Shown here in pieces: positions 1 through 11,472 of a DNA stretch of 64,000 nt. The notes beneath the pieces were generated by a model. It was given only the letters and a program-made list of their open reading frames with translations. It had not been told where the DNA came from and did no database searches. A program made the translations under genes and the position numbers. Numbering within the stretch: position 1 is the first letter of the stretch; every line of letters begins with the position of its first letter. The DNA comes from Bromus sterilis (taxonomy: Eukaryota; Streptophyta; Magnoliopsida; Poales; Poaceae), in the NCBI GenBank assembly GCA_950022295.1, contig OX465600.1, positions 200,227,782 to 200,291,781 on the forward strand, in the 5' to 3' direction.

Positions 1-1174
1 GCCTGGCGCCTGGCTGGTCGGGCTGCTGGGCTCCGAGTGGCCTGCCCTGGGCCGCTGGGGGCTTGCTGGGCTGCCAGGGCGGCCCAGCTCGGCCGCTGGA
101 GGGAGCCGGCTGGCTGCGCTGGGGCTTCGTCCTCTCCTGGAAGAGCAGGGGCGGCGCCGTGGCTGTGGCCGGCCACCGGCGGGCACGGGCGGAGCTAGGA
201 GGCCGGAGGAGGGGCGTTGGAGGCGGGGCCGGGCGGATCCCGCCGGATCCAAGAGGTGCAGGCCGACACAGGCAGCTCCATGGGCAGCGGCCGAGGAGCC
301 TCTCGAGCTTCAGCCATGGCCATGGCGCGGCTGCAGCTCCGGGCTGCGATCTGCAAGGAGAGGAGACAGAGGGAGATGAGAGGAGCATGAGAAGGGAGAG
401 GAGGAGGGAAGGCGTGGCAGAAGAAGAGGTGGCGCGGCGGCTCGACGGCTGGCCGGAGCACTGGAGAGCCGGCGGCGGCGGCATCGGGTCCGAGGCGGCT
501 GGGAGAGGAGAGAGAAAGAGGTGGGAGAAGAGAGAGGTTGGTGGGAGGCGATCTCGGCCGTCAGATCGGGCGATCTGACGGTCCAGATCTGCTGGGCTGG
601 AACTGCTGCGAAAAATTGGGGTATTGGGAAAATTTGGAGGCAGATCTGAGGGGGTGGCTGCAATTTTGGCTTAGGGAAACCCTAAGTGGGGTGGTGGTGT
701 TTATATAGCATGGGTGGCTGGCAGTTTGCAAAAACATCCCCGGTTTTTCTCTCTCGCGCGCGGTGCCTACGTTTCTGACCGCCGGGGGTCCGCAGTACCA
801 CCGATTCGTGTAAAACTTCAAACTGCGTGATCAGTGCGTCGAGCCGGAGGCGTTCACCTCGCGCTGGAACCATTCCGAAAACACTTTCTGGCGCGCTATA
901 AAAATAACTCGTTTAATTATTAAACGGGGTTTTTCGTTCCGTTGGCTGCGGCTGGTCTCGTGCGGTTCTCGCGACGGTGATCGGGCGAAACCCGGTGTCG
1001 CAAGGTCGAGTCTCAGGGTGGCAAGGGTCGGTCTCTGTCCGATACAAGATAAGAGGGTGAAAAATAATCGCCGATCGATAAATCGGGGATGCAAACACCG
1101 TAAACAAATAAGACAATCAAACAATTCACAACGAAAACAATTTTTTTAAATTTTGTGAAAACTGGGTTGTTACA
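1..1174 (-). repeat. R1 3' LTR, partial
   Basis: This is the left LTR of R1, truncated by the window start. It matches about 4884-6025 almost throughout, with a 17 bp extra copy near 588-604 (a local duplication around TGCTG). It contains the same TATA box (701-710), telo-box palindrome (670-686) and 10 bp stem hairpin (558-581) as the right LTR. GC-rich open frames here on both strands are shifted relative to the other LTR copy, so I do not treat them as genes. Confidence 0.85.
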
Positions 1175-1778
1175 ATACAACACCACCAACAAGGGGTCTC
1201 GTCCCGAGATCCTGGACGATCCGGGGGAGAGCGGAAGGGGGAAAGAAGAGAGTCGACGATCTTCAACACCACCAACAAGGGACTCTGCTCCATGTCGACG
1301 TCGAACTTCTGTCGAGATAATTTTCCGCAGAGAGACGACATTGTCGGAATAACAAAAACATCAGTGACAAGAGGAAGAACGATCACGAAAACCAGATCAA
1401 GGGATAGTGATTTTCGACGCAAGTCGTAAAAACATCCGTAAAAGGAGGGATGGCAATGGATGACCCAGATGATAACCGAAATCGGAGAAGCTAAAGGTAC
1501 TACAGGAATTCCCAAAACTTTGATCGGAATCGAGACAATACTTCCGAAGCAAAGCATTGTAACGATTTCGATACTCCACACACTCGAGATCCTAGAGTTT
1601 GAAAGGGATAAGTCAAGATTAAAACACTTACGACACTTGTCCTGACCAGACCAAGGATAAGGAGTAAAAATATTCCTACTCTCCGATAACTAACTTAGTA
1701 ACCACAAAATAATTTTTGTCTAGACTCGACTTCGGCCAGAAAAGGGATCCTACGGTCGGTAAGGCTCTGATACCAAGT
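1175..1778 (-). other. R1 internal region, non-coding
   Basis: About 604 bp lie between the LTRs. I see no gag, protease, RT or integrase motif. A 151-codon minus frame at 1126-1581 crosses into the LTR and resembles nothing I know. A G/T-rich stretch on the minus strand just inside 1175 takes the place of the polypurine tract. The CACCACCAACAAGGG motif occurs twice, near 1181 and 1266. Confidence 0.6.
1763..1775 (-). other. R1 primer-binding site (initiator tRNA-Met type)
   Basis: The minus strand reads TGGTATCAGAGCC, three bases after the LTR end at 1779. This is the classic complement to the 3' end of plant initiator tRNA-Met. It fixes the orientation of R1 as minus and identifies 1779-6025 as the 5' LTR. 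Confidence 0.85.
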
Positions 1779-4700
1779 TGTAAGGCCCGATATGCGGTAC
1801 TATTCCAGATCTAGGTGTTTCCACCCAGATCCGGGGACGAACAACATATCGGTCCCACCGCGACATATGACAAAGCCATATGCCACGGATTTCCAACATG
1901 ATATCACAACATTACAGATACAGGATACAACATCTCATACAATCGGCATACAACTGCCTCAAATACAATACAACAGCGGAAGATACATGTCTGAGTACAT
2001 ACTACAAACAAAAGCCTACTAGCAAAGAGAAAAACATCGATCCCATAACCACACGGGTCCAGGCCCTCCGCCGGGATCAGCCTAACTAGTCGTCGTCTAG
2101 TCTCCACGTGAAACGTCGATCACCATACCTGTTGTCGATCAAGACCCCTAAAAAGAGTTTGGGGGTAGTATCATGAGTACAGAAGTACTCAGCATTCAAC
2201 TGTAGTGGTCATCTGACCCAGCAAGGACTTCATCACTCGTCATTCTAGGACAACTAGTAGTTTCCGGTAAGGAAGGGGTAAGTGGTGAGGTTGCTGCCGC
2301 ACTAGCATTTATAAAGTGGCTAACGATCTAGAGAGTAAGGTAAGAAGCCAAGCATTCGATGAGGAATCGCCTCCAACAAGTCTTTCTATCAACTACTTAC
2401 GCAAACATAACACCTATCCTATCCTTGTCCTCCTCTTCGCATCCCGACGAAGAAGAAGCAGTCAAGGCACACACACGCGTTGATCAAGTTATTTAAGGTT
2501 ATCTAAGCTGTTGTTTTCTATGAACAAGGAGTAGGTCTCAAGTCGTCCATAACCGTGGACACGGCTTCTCAAAAAGATTTAACCCTGTAGGGGTGTACCA
2601 ACTGCCCATTACAAGGCTCCGCATGCACGCCCATCTCTCTCAATTGCTACCCATCACAGACAACCATTTTATGATTTAGTTCCAAGAGATCCGAAACGAC
2701 AGGCCCCTCTAACTAACAACGAACAAATCCGGGTGGCCCCCGGGGAGTCGACACCCAATCCAAAAGCTGGCCACGCTCTCAGATCAGACTCTTTCGTATG
2801 GCCAAGGTCAGGGTTAGTCTCGCCTATATAACAGGGGACTTCCCTAGCTCACCAGTGTGGCCCAACAAAGGAACTATGTCTCTGCTGGCCCGAGTTTTTT
2901 GAAAACCACTGGCTGCAGACCAGTTATGCATGCAGTTTCAACTGGTAAATCAGCTTGGGCCACCTCTAGAAATGTTTGAAGCTAGGTAGGTAAGAAAAGG
3001 GGACCCCATAAAATCCCACACGCGGTTAGGCACGCTCAGTCTTAAAACCAATACCCGGAACTCGGGTCCTAGGTGACTTGAATGGAACAAAGCGTCGGGG
3101 CGGGATAGCCTAGACCTTCCGTCCTTCGTCGAATATAGTCAACATTATAATAATCATATCATCAACAACAATATAATAATGTGATATCCCAACCCAAAGA
3201 GTAACAGGGTAACATCGTAGCATCCTAAGCATGCATACTAAGCAGGGGCTCAGCAACGAGCAATAATAACATAGAAGTACAAGGTTTGCTGGGAAGGGAC
3301 ATGGCTGTATCGGTTTGAAAAAGGCTGTAAACATGTGGTAGGATCAAACATCGAGCCTAACCTAGACTAGCATGCAAACCGCTGGTTGAAATAGAATGGA
3401 TCATAAGTAATGTATAGTCCTTGCCTGTTGATAAGTCGGGTTCCGAAGGTGTAGTTGATCGCAAGCTCGCATTGTCTCCGAGAGGTACCCGCGGAAGCAC
3501 ACAAGACGGTAAACACTGGAAAGCAATCAACGAGCAAGCACTCTATTACTATGAGGAAAACACGAGCAAGCATCAACTATAAGGCAACACGAGACATCAC
3601 ACCTACCGTCGAGAGAGGTTACTAACAGGTTAAGTGGAGTACTCGTCACACACGACGATACCGCACATTTAGAGAGGTTCATGTTGTTTAGCTACAAGTG
3701 ATCAACCAACGGTTGTTAACATGGCAAGGAACCCAAGCATGGCATGTCACACAATCATGGCAAAAGGTTAAGCACAAAGTAAACTACCTATACTAGTCAA
3801 GTTAAGCGAGGCAACACCCTAAACATGGCATAACACTAAGTGCCTCACGATGATTAAAGGATTTGGTACTGTTCTTTCCTAAACCATATTTTAGGTTGGT
3901 TAACAGCATAAAAAAATAGCATAAACACAAAGTACACGAAAAACTAATCAAGTTACATATAAAGAACACCCCAAACGGAGTTACGGTTAAAAAGATACAA
4001 GAAAAACAAGTTCCAGGCACAATCTGCCAACATCAGGAAGCACACTTTAGAGCAATGCACAAACAGGATAATCAAAGCAAACATGCTCAAAAATGACATG
4101 CAATTGAAGTAGACATGGCAGGGAAGGCATGGAAAAAATAATCATGCAAAAAGACATCACGGATCAAAAGATATTAAGCAAACAACATGGCAGAAACTAT
4201 TATTTTCATGCTATATAAACAGGGGTATAAATATATGCAAAATTGCAGCAACATGACATAGCAATACATGGGCATGAACTAGATATGATGCTTAACAATA
4301 TGCAATTGGAATCAATCTAGTCCGATAAACGGTCGCGACACACTCGTCGACCGAAGTTGCAACAAAATAACAGTTTCAGCAACAGCAGCACATTAACATC
4401 AGGATAGCTACTTGTGAGCAAGATTTAATATAGCTAAAGCACCCAAACATGGCAAGTTAAAGCATGGAGTTGAAGTACACATGACTATTAACACAATGAA
4501 AAAATAATCAATGCAATAGGCCTCATGGATGAGTCACAATCATCATGCAAAGTTGCAACAAAATAATAACAGCAGCATCTAACAGGAAAAGTAGCAGTTT
4601 AACGGCCTGATGCCCTGTTCAGCACACAATTACACAATCAAGACGAGCTCAAATGCAAAAACTTTCTACATACGAATGCTAGAGCACGCAAAACAAAGCA

Positions 4701-6025
4701 ACTTTCATTTTGGGGGCAACGTCATCGGAGCTACGGATTAACGGGAAATCGCATCGCAAAATTGAATCAGCACACAGATTTTCAAACACTTAGCAAAATT
4801 TTGAGGTCCTGGACACAATAAAAAAACAGGGGGGTGGCTTGGGCTCCTCACCCTGGGCCGAGGCCCACTGGCCTGGGAGGAGGCCTGGCGCCTGGCTGGT
4901 CGGGCTGCTGGGCTCCGGGTGGCCTGGCCTGGGCCGCTGGGGGCTTGCTGGGCTGCCAGGCCGGCCCAGCTCGGCTGGCTGCGCTGGGGCTTCGTCCTCT
5001 CCTGGACGAGCAGGGGCGGCGCCGTGGCTGTGGCCGGCCACCAGCGGGCACGAGCGGAGCTAGGAGGCAGGAGGAGGGGCGCTGGAGGCGGGGCCGGGCG
5101 GATCCCTCCGGATCCAAGAGGTGCAGGCGGGCACGGGCAGCTCCATGGGCAGCGGCCGAGGAGCCTCTCGAGCTTCAGCCATGGACAAGGTGCGGCTGCA
5201 GCTCCGGGCTGCGATCTGCGAGGAGAGGAGACAGAGGGAGATGAGAGGAGCATTAGAAGGGAGAGGAGGAGGGAAGGCGCGGCAGGGGAAGAGGTGGCGT
5301 GGCGGCTCCCCGGCTGGCCGGAGCAGTGGAGAGCCGGCGGCGGCGGCATCGGGTCCGAGGCGGCTGGGAGAGAAGAGAGAAAGAGGTGGGAGAAGAGAGA
5401 GGTTGGTGGGAGGCGATCTCGGCCGTCAGATCGGGCGATCTGACGGTCCAGATCTGCTGCGAAAAATTGGGGTATTGGGAAAATTTGGAGGCAGATCTGA
5501 GGGGGTGGCTGCAATTTTGGCTTAGGGAAACCCTAAGTGGGGTGGTGGTCTTTATATAGCATGGGTGGCTGGCAGTTTGCAAAAACATCCCCGGTTTTTC
5601 TCTCACACGCGTGGTGCCCACGTTTCCGACCGCCGGGGGTCCGCAGTACCTCCGATTCGGGTAAAACTTCAAACTGCACGATCAGTGCGTCGAGCCGGAG
5701 GCGTTCACCTCACGCTGGAACCGTTTCGAAAAAACTTTCCGGCGCGCTATAAAAATAACCCGTTTAATTATTAAACGGGGTTTTTCGTTCCGTTGGCTGC
5801 GGCTGGTCTCGTGCGGTTCTCGCGACGGTGATCGTGCGAAACCCGATGTCGCAAGGTCGAGTGTCAGGGTGGCAAGGGTCGGTCTCCGTCCGATACGAGA
5901 TAAGAGGGGGAAAAATAATCGCCGATCGATAAATCGGGGATGCAAACACCGCAAACAAATCAGACAATCAAACAATTCACACCGAAAACAATTTTTTTAA
6001 ATTTTGTGAAAACTGGGCTGTTACA
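1779..6025 (-). repeat. R1 5' LTR, complete (4247 bp)
   Basis: The LTR is AT-rich from about 2100 to 4750 and very GC-rich from about 4830 to 5450. On the minus strand the promoter lies about 470 bp from the LTR start (TATA at 5552-5560), so most of the 4.2 kb would be R-U5 leader. The GC-rich block gives long overlapping open frames on both strands, for example a 258-codon minus frame at 4738-5514. That frame is only 117 codons in the other LTR copy, so it is not treated as coding. Confidence 0.85.
5552..5560 (-). promoter_or_regulatory. R1 LTR TATA box
   Basis: The minus strand reads GCTATATAA, followed 15-31 bases downstream by the palindrome CTTAGGG-AAA-CCCTAAG (5521-5537). The same pair occurs in the other LTR at 701-710 and 670-686. 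The promoter role is inferred from TATA consensus and conservation between the copies. Confidence 0.55.
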
Positions 6026-6585
6026 TAAACCCACTGTGTGCAGCAACTCAATTGGTGGCCACGCTCTTGGCTGCACTTGGCATGCTCTGGGGTTGTCCAA
6101 CCGCGCTGCACGACTTTGCTGTTGTCCAACCGCGTCGCACGGCTTTGCCGTGGCCACGCGCCCCATTTCCTTCTCTTTCCCTCGCCGGAATCCCGCCTGC
6201 TGATCGCTGCCGTGGAGCACCCCGACGAGCACAATGTCCGCTGACCGGACCCCATCACCATGGACCTCCCCCTCGGCTCCTTGTGCCACTGCTGACCCGT
6301 GTCACCTTCTGCAGCCCCTAGAACCCCCCCCCCCCCCGAGCATCGCCAGATCATCGCTCCTCTGTGGCCGCAGCTGCATGTCGCCACCCGGCTCGGCATG
6401 TCGCCCCTGGCTCAAGCCGATGCCCTCGCCCCAGCTCGTCACCAGCCACCTCACCTTCATCCCAATTGACCTCCCGTGCATGGAATTGGAGCCGGGTGCT
6501 CTTCTCCTCCACCTCCGGCGAGCACGCCGCCGCTGGTTTGCAGTTGATTTTCCCCCTCTCTAGTGCCTCTCCGGCCAAGCTTAGA
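6026..6585. mobile_element. H: old GC-rich LTR-like remnant, left piece
   Basis: This stretch lies between R1 and solo LTR R2. It is rich in CCG, GCC and CGCC motifs, with a 14-base C run at 6324-6337. In style it resembles the GC-rich core of R2 (7080-7950). Open frames on both strands are short and overlapping, with no recognisable protein. It appears to continue at 24662-24908 and 42329-42709 once R2 and R4 are removed. I read H as an older long LTR of the R2 type that received R2 and R4. It could instead be unrelated GC-rich DNA. Confidence 0.45.
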
Positions 6586-8127
6586 TGTCACAACCCTCTG
6601 TTAGGTATGTGCTAGGGTTAGCATGTCACTTGCATCATGTTAAAATTTCAAAAGAAATTGAAATGGGAGAAGGAAAACCCTCCCAAATGAATTTATTCAA
6701 ATGACCAGACATAAAGTGCTTCCAAAAATATTTCTGAACTTTTTGAAAAGTTTTATATATGAGCATGATCACATTTCAAGTGAATTGGATAACATATCAT
6801 GCTCACTAAATTCTCAAAAAGTCCATAAGTGCTTTGGAAATTAAATAAAACCTTTAGTTGATTTTTAATTCAAATATTTTTAATTTAAATTTTTCTTCAG
6901 AACTTGGGATTGACTAGATACATGTCATGTAAGTCCATATAAATGTTTTGAGCATTTTTAAAATGCTTTGGTATTTAAACTAGAGATAAACAAAAGTAAA
7001 AAATAAATAAAACATAAAGAAAAGAGAGAGAAGGGCTTACCTAGCTTCTGGCCCAACTCACCATAGGCAGGCCCAGCCCAACACCCCATTCTTGTCGTCT
7101 TCCTCCCCTCCCCCCTAAGCTACTCGCTGGAGGCAGCAGAGTGCGCCGTGGACGCCACCTTGACACCGAGGCGCTTCTGGGCCACCCCAAGGCCTATCTC
7201 CATGCCACGGAGACCGCCTTGAAGCCTTTTTCCATTTCCCCCTCTCCCTAGTCATCCTCTCCTCCTGCTTCGCCGGAATTTTTCTCCGCTCAAGAGTTCG
7301 CCGGAGCACGGACATGCACACGCGCGGCCAACGAGCTCCTTAGCCCTGGAGAGGTTGTCCAGCACGCGCATCACCGTCGTCTTCGTCTTCGAGCAACATA
7401 TCGCGAGCCCATACGCCCTCAAGGCCGCGCAATCGTCATCGTCCCCATCGCGGGCCGCCGCCGGTTGCAGTGTAATTACTCCGCCATCCCAGCCTCCACG
7501 ACATCGACGTCGACTCCTTTGAGCTCCTGGTGAGCAGGCGCATCGATCCCCCTTGATTTCCCCCTCGATTGCGTCCTCTAGCCGCCTCTTCCATGCTCGC
7601 CGGAGTTCACCGCCCCCTGCAAGCTTGCCGCCATCGCCGTGGACCTCCCCTAGTTCTCACGACTGCTCCACGCGATGCGCGCGTCTTCCATGAGCACGTG
7701 TAAGGAGTCATCGCCACTTTTTATGCACTGCAACGCCGCCCCCGTAACATGCATACTCCGGCCAGCACCAAATCTCATCGCCGGCGAGGTTCTGGTGCCC
7801 CTTAAGCCTCCCCGTGCGTGTAGGATGACTCGAACGTGCAATGGCGTTGTTTGGTGGTCGCGGCATGCCAAATAGTGGTCGAAGCCGCCAATCCGCATGT
7901 CGCCATCGTGTCGGGACATCGTCGGCTACGTGCCGCCCGCGAGATGACGTGGACCTCATTAGCTTAACAGCTAATCATCCCCACTAATCACTTACACGTG
8001 GGACCAAGGCCATCTAATCCCTCTATTAATTAAAAAATCAGCTTATTTAACAGTGTCACTGACAGAAGGGCCCCACACGTCATTTTGACTCCAGTCAAGC
8101 CCCTGCGTCACGGTGACATCATGCTGA
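6586..8127 (+). repeat. R2 LTR, left part
   Basis: An AT-rich start (6600-7030) is followed by a GC-rich core (7080-7950). No stable open frame can be recognised. The last five bases, GCTGA (8123-8127), are the target duplication of R3. Confidence 0.75.
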
Positions 8128-8738
8128 TGTCGTGGTAATACTAAAGGCATACCCCGAGGCAAGGGAAACCAAGGGATACCCTTAAGCCCTTGGTTTTCCT
8201 AACAAACCCAACAAAATAAGATCAGTAAAAACTTGGAGCATCAACGATCTCCGAGTAAACTCGGAGATCAGAAACCACTTCCGAGTACGCAACTACTCGG
8301 AAGTCCAGCAAGATCCGAGTAGATCGGTACCCGGAAGAGATCGGCGAGCCATTCCTTACTCGGATGACAGGAACGCAACGGACAGGAAGCATTCAAGACC
8401 GCAGGCGTTTCTCCTCCTTTATTAGTAGTAATGGGCAAACCGTTTTCTGTATTTAGTATGCATTTAATCCTGTAATAAAGACCCATTTAAGACCAAGGCA
8501 TTAAGGGGCAGGGGCACACTCTATATAGGCCTCCCCCCTCCTTCGGTTGGGGCACGCGCAACTCTAATCCTCATAATCATGAGAAAGAACACGCCAGTCA
8601 GCCTGGGACAGGACTACGGTTTTTATCTCTAAGGAGAGGCCTAACCTGTATAATTTTCCCTGCGTCAACCACTCTACGTACAGATTCATTTAGCTCCTTT
8701 CATCACCCTATATCTATTGTCAGGATTATACCCCGAAA
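8128..8738 (+). repeat. R3 5' LTR (611 bp)
   Basis: It starts TGTCGTGG and ends CCCCGAAA, where the 3' LTR keeps the expected CCCCGACA. U3 has a cluster of ACTCGG/CCGAGT inverted repeats at about 8248-8360. The TATA box is at 8520-8528. Confidence 0.9.
8520..8528 (+). promoter_or_regulatory. R3 5' LTR TATA box
   Basis: TCTATATAGG is conserved in the 3' LTR (about 22074-22083) and, on the minus strand, in both R4 LTRs. It is the likely promoter of the gag-pol transcript. Confidence 0.65.
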
Positions 8739-8740
8739 GT

Positions 8741-8758
8741 TGGCGCCCACCTTGGGGC
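8741..8758 (+). other. R3 primer-binding site (tRNA-Lys type)
   Basis: It lies two bases after the LTR. The sequence begins TGGCGCCCACC and differs at one position from the exact 18-base complement of plant tRNA-Lys(CUU), which R4 keeps intact. Confidence 0.8.
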
Positions 8759-8781
8759 TGAGTTGATTAGCAATCGTAGAG

Positions 8782-11472
8782 ATGGCGTTTTCCTCATCCT
8801 CTTCGTCAGTTCACGGCCCCGATCTCATCGTCGGAGAGGTTTTCCATTTTGGATCGTTGGCTTTCGTAGCTGACGATTCCGCCTGGTTGGTGGATTCTCC
8901 GCTCCAGGGACAATTGCTGCCTTCAAGAGGAAGCGTCCACTTCCGAGCTGACGAGTCAGGGGCCCTGTGCCTCCAATTGTCGGCCCATCATCAAGCACCC
9001 GCGCCGTTATCTGTCCGCCATAAGAAGAAGCGCTCGGGCCGCCCGCGCGCTCATCATCGTTGAAAACCGGTCAAGATTCAGAAGGTGGCAGTCCTCGACT
9101 CGGTGGAGTCGGCCCAGAAGGACCTGGATGAACTGATCGCAAGAGAAGGCTCCACAATATCTCTCTTGCCTCTATTCAACTCGGTCGAAGAAGAAGGCAT
9201 GCGGCGTCTAACCCCGAGTCGGGCCCCGAGAAAGAAAGCAGCATCAGCGCCCCAATCGCTGTTGCGGAAGTGTGCATGGCCGAGACTCCACCCTCTCAGC
9301 CATCGCCAGCTCGGGATAATCACGCCTGAGACGAAGCTAACAGTCCATCCAGGGCTGCACTCGGGAGCCCGCCCGGCGTGTATCCGCTTTCCGAAGGTTA
9401 GAGCTCGGAGAAGCAAGTCGACAACCCCGCCCTTACTCAGGAGGAGCGGGAAGAAGCAGAAGCGGCTGAGCGGCTGATAAACACCCCCATCGACACAAGC
9501 ACTCCAGAAGGGCGAGGCCTGGAGGCAGCCAGATTAACTAACTTTGGCTGAGCGAGAGCGCCTGGCCGAGCTAAAATACACCTTGGAGCGCCAAGCTCAG
9601 GAGGTAGCTCGGCTCTGGCAAATAAGAACAAGCCGACAACTGCGAGGCCCACGCCGGGAACCTTTCCGGGCTATGGGTACCCCAGTAGAAAACCTCATAG
9701 AGGTTACTCGGATTGCAAATTATCTACAGCCCAGTGGATCGGCAGCAGAGGAAATTCAACACCTGGCGTTTTTGCTGCAAACTGCAGTGGACCAAAATGC
9801 TGCTGTCAGTCAATCACAGCAGTGAATTCATTCCGAAGTTCCCCCTGCAAGAACATCACTGTCAGTGCAGAGGCCCTATGGAGAAGCAAGGAGAAACAAG
9901 AACAATTCGCCTCGACGCAGAGATGAGCCCCGAGGAGATCGCTACCAAGAACATTATCGGCATGAAGATCACAGGAGGGCAGAAGCTCGCGGGACGGGTC
10001 GTCCCGCACCGCGAAGAGAGGAGTTACCTCGACACCGGGATGACCGTCATTTTCATGTTGAAGACGACGCCCGAAGCCACCTAGTACAAAGCCGAGTCGT
10101 ACGAGCTAGATCGCATCGCCAGGACCAAGCTCGGCCCTCAATGGCCACCGGGCCAGTTTGCTTCAGCGAAAGGATTAGGTCTACCCCTATTCTGCCCCAC
10201 TTCAGAATAGCTCAAGGGGTGGATAAATACCGAGGTGATGCTAAACCTCAGACATGGCTAGACGATTACAGAATAGCCGTGCAAATCGGAGGGGGAGGAG
10301 ACGAGATAGCCATGATGCACCTGCCATTGATGCTAGAAGGCTCAGCTCGGGCATGGTTAAATCAAATCCCCCCTAGCAGCATCTGGGTTTGGGAAGACCT
10401 CGAGAAAGTGTTCGTCAAGAATTTTGAAGGGACTTACAAGAGACCCGGTGGCCTAACCGAGCTACAATTGTGTGTACAGAGCAGCACTGAATCTACTCGG
10501 GATTATATCCAGAGATGGATCACACTTCATAACTCGGTTGAAGGAGTCTCCGAGTTCCAGGCTATTCATGCCTTCAAGCAAGGCGTCAAGTAAAGAGAGC
10601 TGAGTCTCAAGTTGGCAAGGTCACCTCATTTCACCTCACTGGGAAAACTGATGGGGATAGCAAATAAATATTCCAACGGTGAAGAGGAGATTCGGCAGAA
10701 GAACCAACATCATATAGGAGGCAACAACTCGACGCCTAACCCGAAGCAGAAGATCGGAGGAAAAAACAAGCGAAAGGCAGAGGACGCCCCAACGGACGCA
10801 GAGTTAGTGGCCGCAGCAAACGCTTCAGGCATTCATGGCAAGGGCCAGGAACGAAAGGAGTGGCAGCCGCGGCAGAAAAAGCCGTCCAATGATGATGAAG
10901 TCCTGGATCAACCTTGTCCTCTTCACACCACCCGAGATGCCAAGGGAAAGTTAGTCATTCCAAAGCATACAGCTCGGCAATGTCGCCTGATCAAAAGAGC
11001 GGCCCAAAATGCTAGGACAGGTCCCCAGCAAGATAAGGATACCAGAAAAAAGAAAGCGCCCAGCCCAGATCTAGACAGCGAAGGCCTCCCAAGAGAAGAC
11101 GGAGTGTTAGTTATCTTCGCAGGGTGGGAGTCGAAGAGGGTAGAAAAGATAAGGTTTAGAGAAGTTAACTCAGCAGCTCCGGCAGTTCCGAGTTATATGA
11201 AGTGGGCTGACGTCCCAATCACCTTCGACCAGTCGGATCACCCTCCTCACATCCCTCACCCAGGAAGGCATGCTCTGATTGTGGATCCTTTGGTGGAAAC
11301 AAGGAATGGGAACTTCAGGATCAGAAATGTTTTGATGGATGGTGGCAGTGGAATTAACATCTTATATGCAAGCACTCTGAAGAGAATGAACATTCCAATG
11401 TCCATGCTCCGTAAAAGCTATCTGGAATTTCATGGGATAATCCCGGGAAAAAGTCATAATCACTCGGAATGA
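8782..11472 (+). pseudogene. gag: R3 gag and protease, degenerate
   Basis: The frame opens with ATG at 8782, 24 bases after the primer site; R4 has the matching ATG at 40349. An N-terminal low-complexity region is broken by an in-frame TGA (9061), a 1-base deletion near 9200 and a frameshift near 9545. The Gag core lies at about 10220-10590, with the typical TW-region and RAWLNQ motifs. In-frame stops occur at 9823 and 10591. A CPLH...H...C zinc-knuckle-like motif sits near 10911. The aspartic protease active site reads DGGSGIN at 11338. A frameshift near 11450 moves the rest of the protein into another frame. Gag would form the particle and the protease would cleave the polyprotein. Confidence 0.8.

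Larger units (their letters stand above)
1..6025 (-). mobile_element. R1: long-LTR non-autonomous retrotransposon
   Basis: The element reads on the minus strand: 5' LTR 1779-6025, internal region 1175-1778, 3' LTR 1-1174 cut by the window edge. The two LTRs can be aligned over about 1.15 kb (1-1174 against about 4884-6025) and differ by roughly 5 percent by eye. Both ends obey the TG...CA rule: on the plus strand the full LTR starts TGTAAGG at 1779 and ends GTTACA at 6025. A primer site like initiator tRNA-Met sits next to 1779. No gag or pol is present, so it would need proteins in trans. The layout recalls LARD-type elements of Triticeae, but with a far shorter internal region. The target duplication cannot be checked because the left end is outside the window. 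Confidence 0.85.

Noticed and set aside
63..578. 171-codon plus-strand frame in the GC-rich part of R1
   Set aside because: It overlaps open frames on the other strand, lies on the non-transcribed strand of the LTR and is changed in the second copy.
1126..1581. 151-codon minus-strand frame in R1 interior
   Set aside because: It crosses the LTR border, has no recognisable domain, and cannot be compared with another copy here.
4738..5514. 258-codon minus-strand frame just after the R1 TATA box
   Set aside because: The position is suggestive, but the other LTR copy (310-663) is out of frame after a 17 bp insertion, and the composition is low-complexity Pro/Ser/Arg/Ala.
6026..6585. Possible host gene exon in GC-rich sequence with several ATGs
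   Set aside because: Frames are open on both strands because of GC content. There is no known domain or splice pattern, and the style matches the GC-rich core of solo LTR R2.
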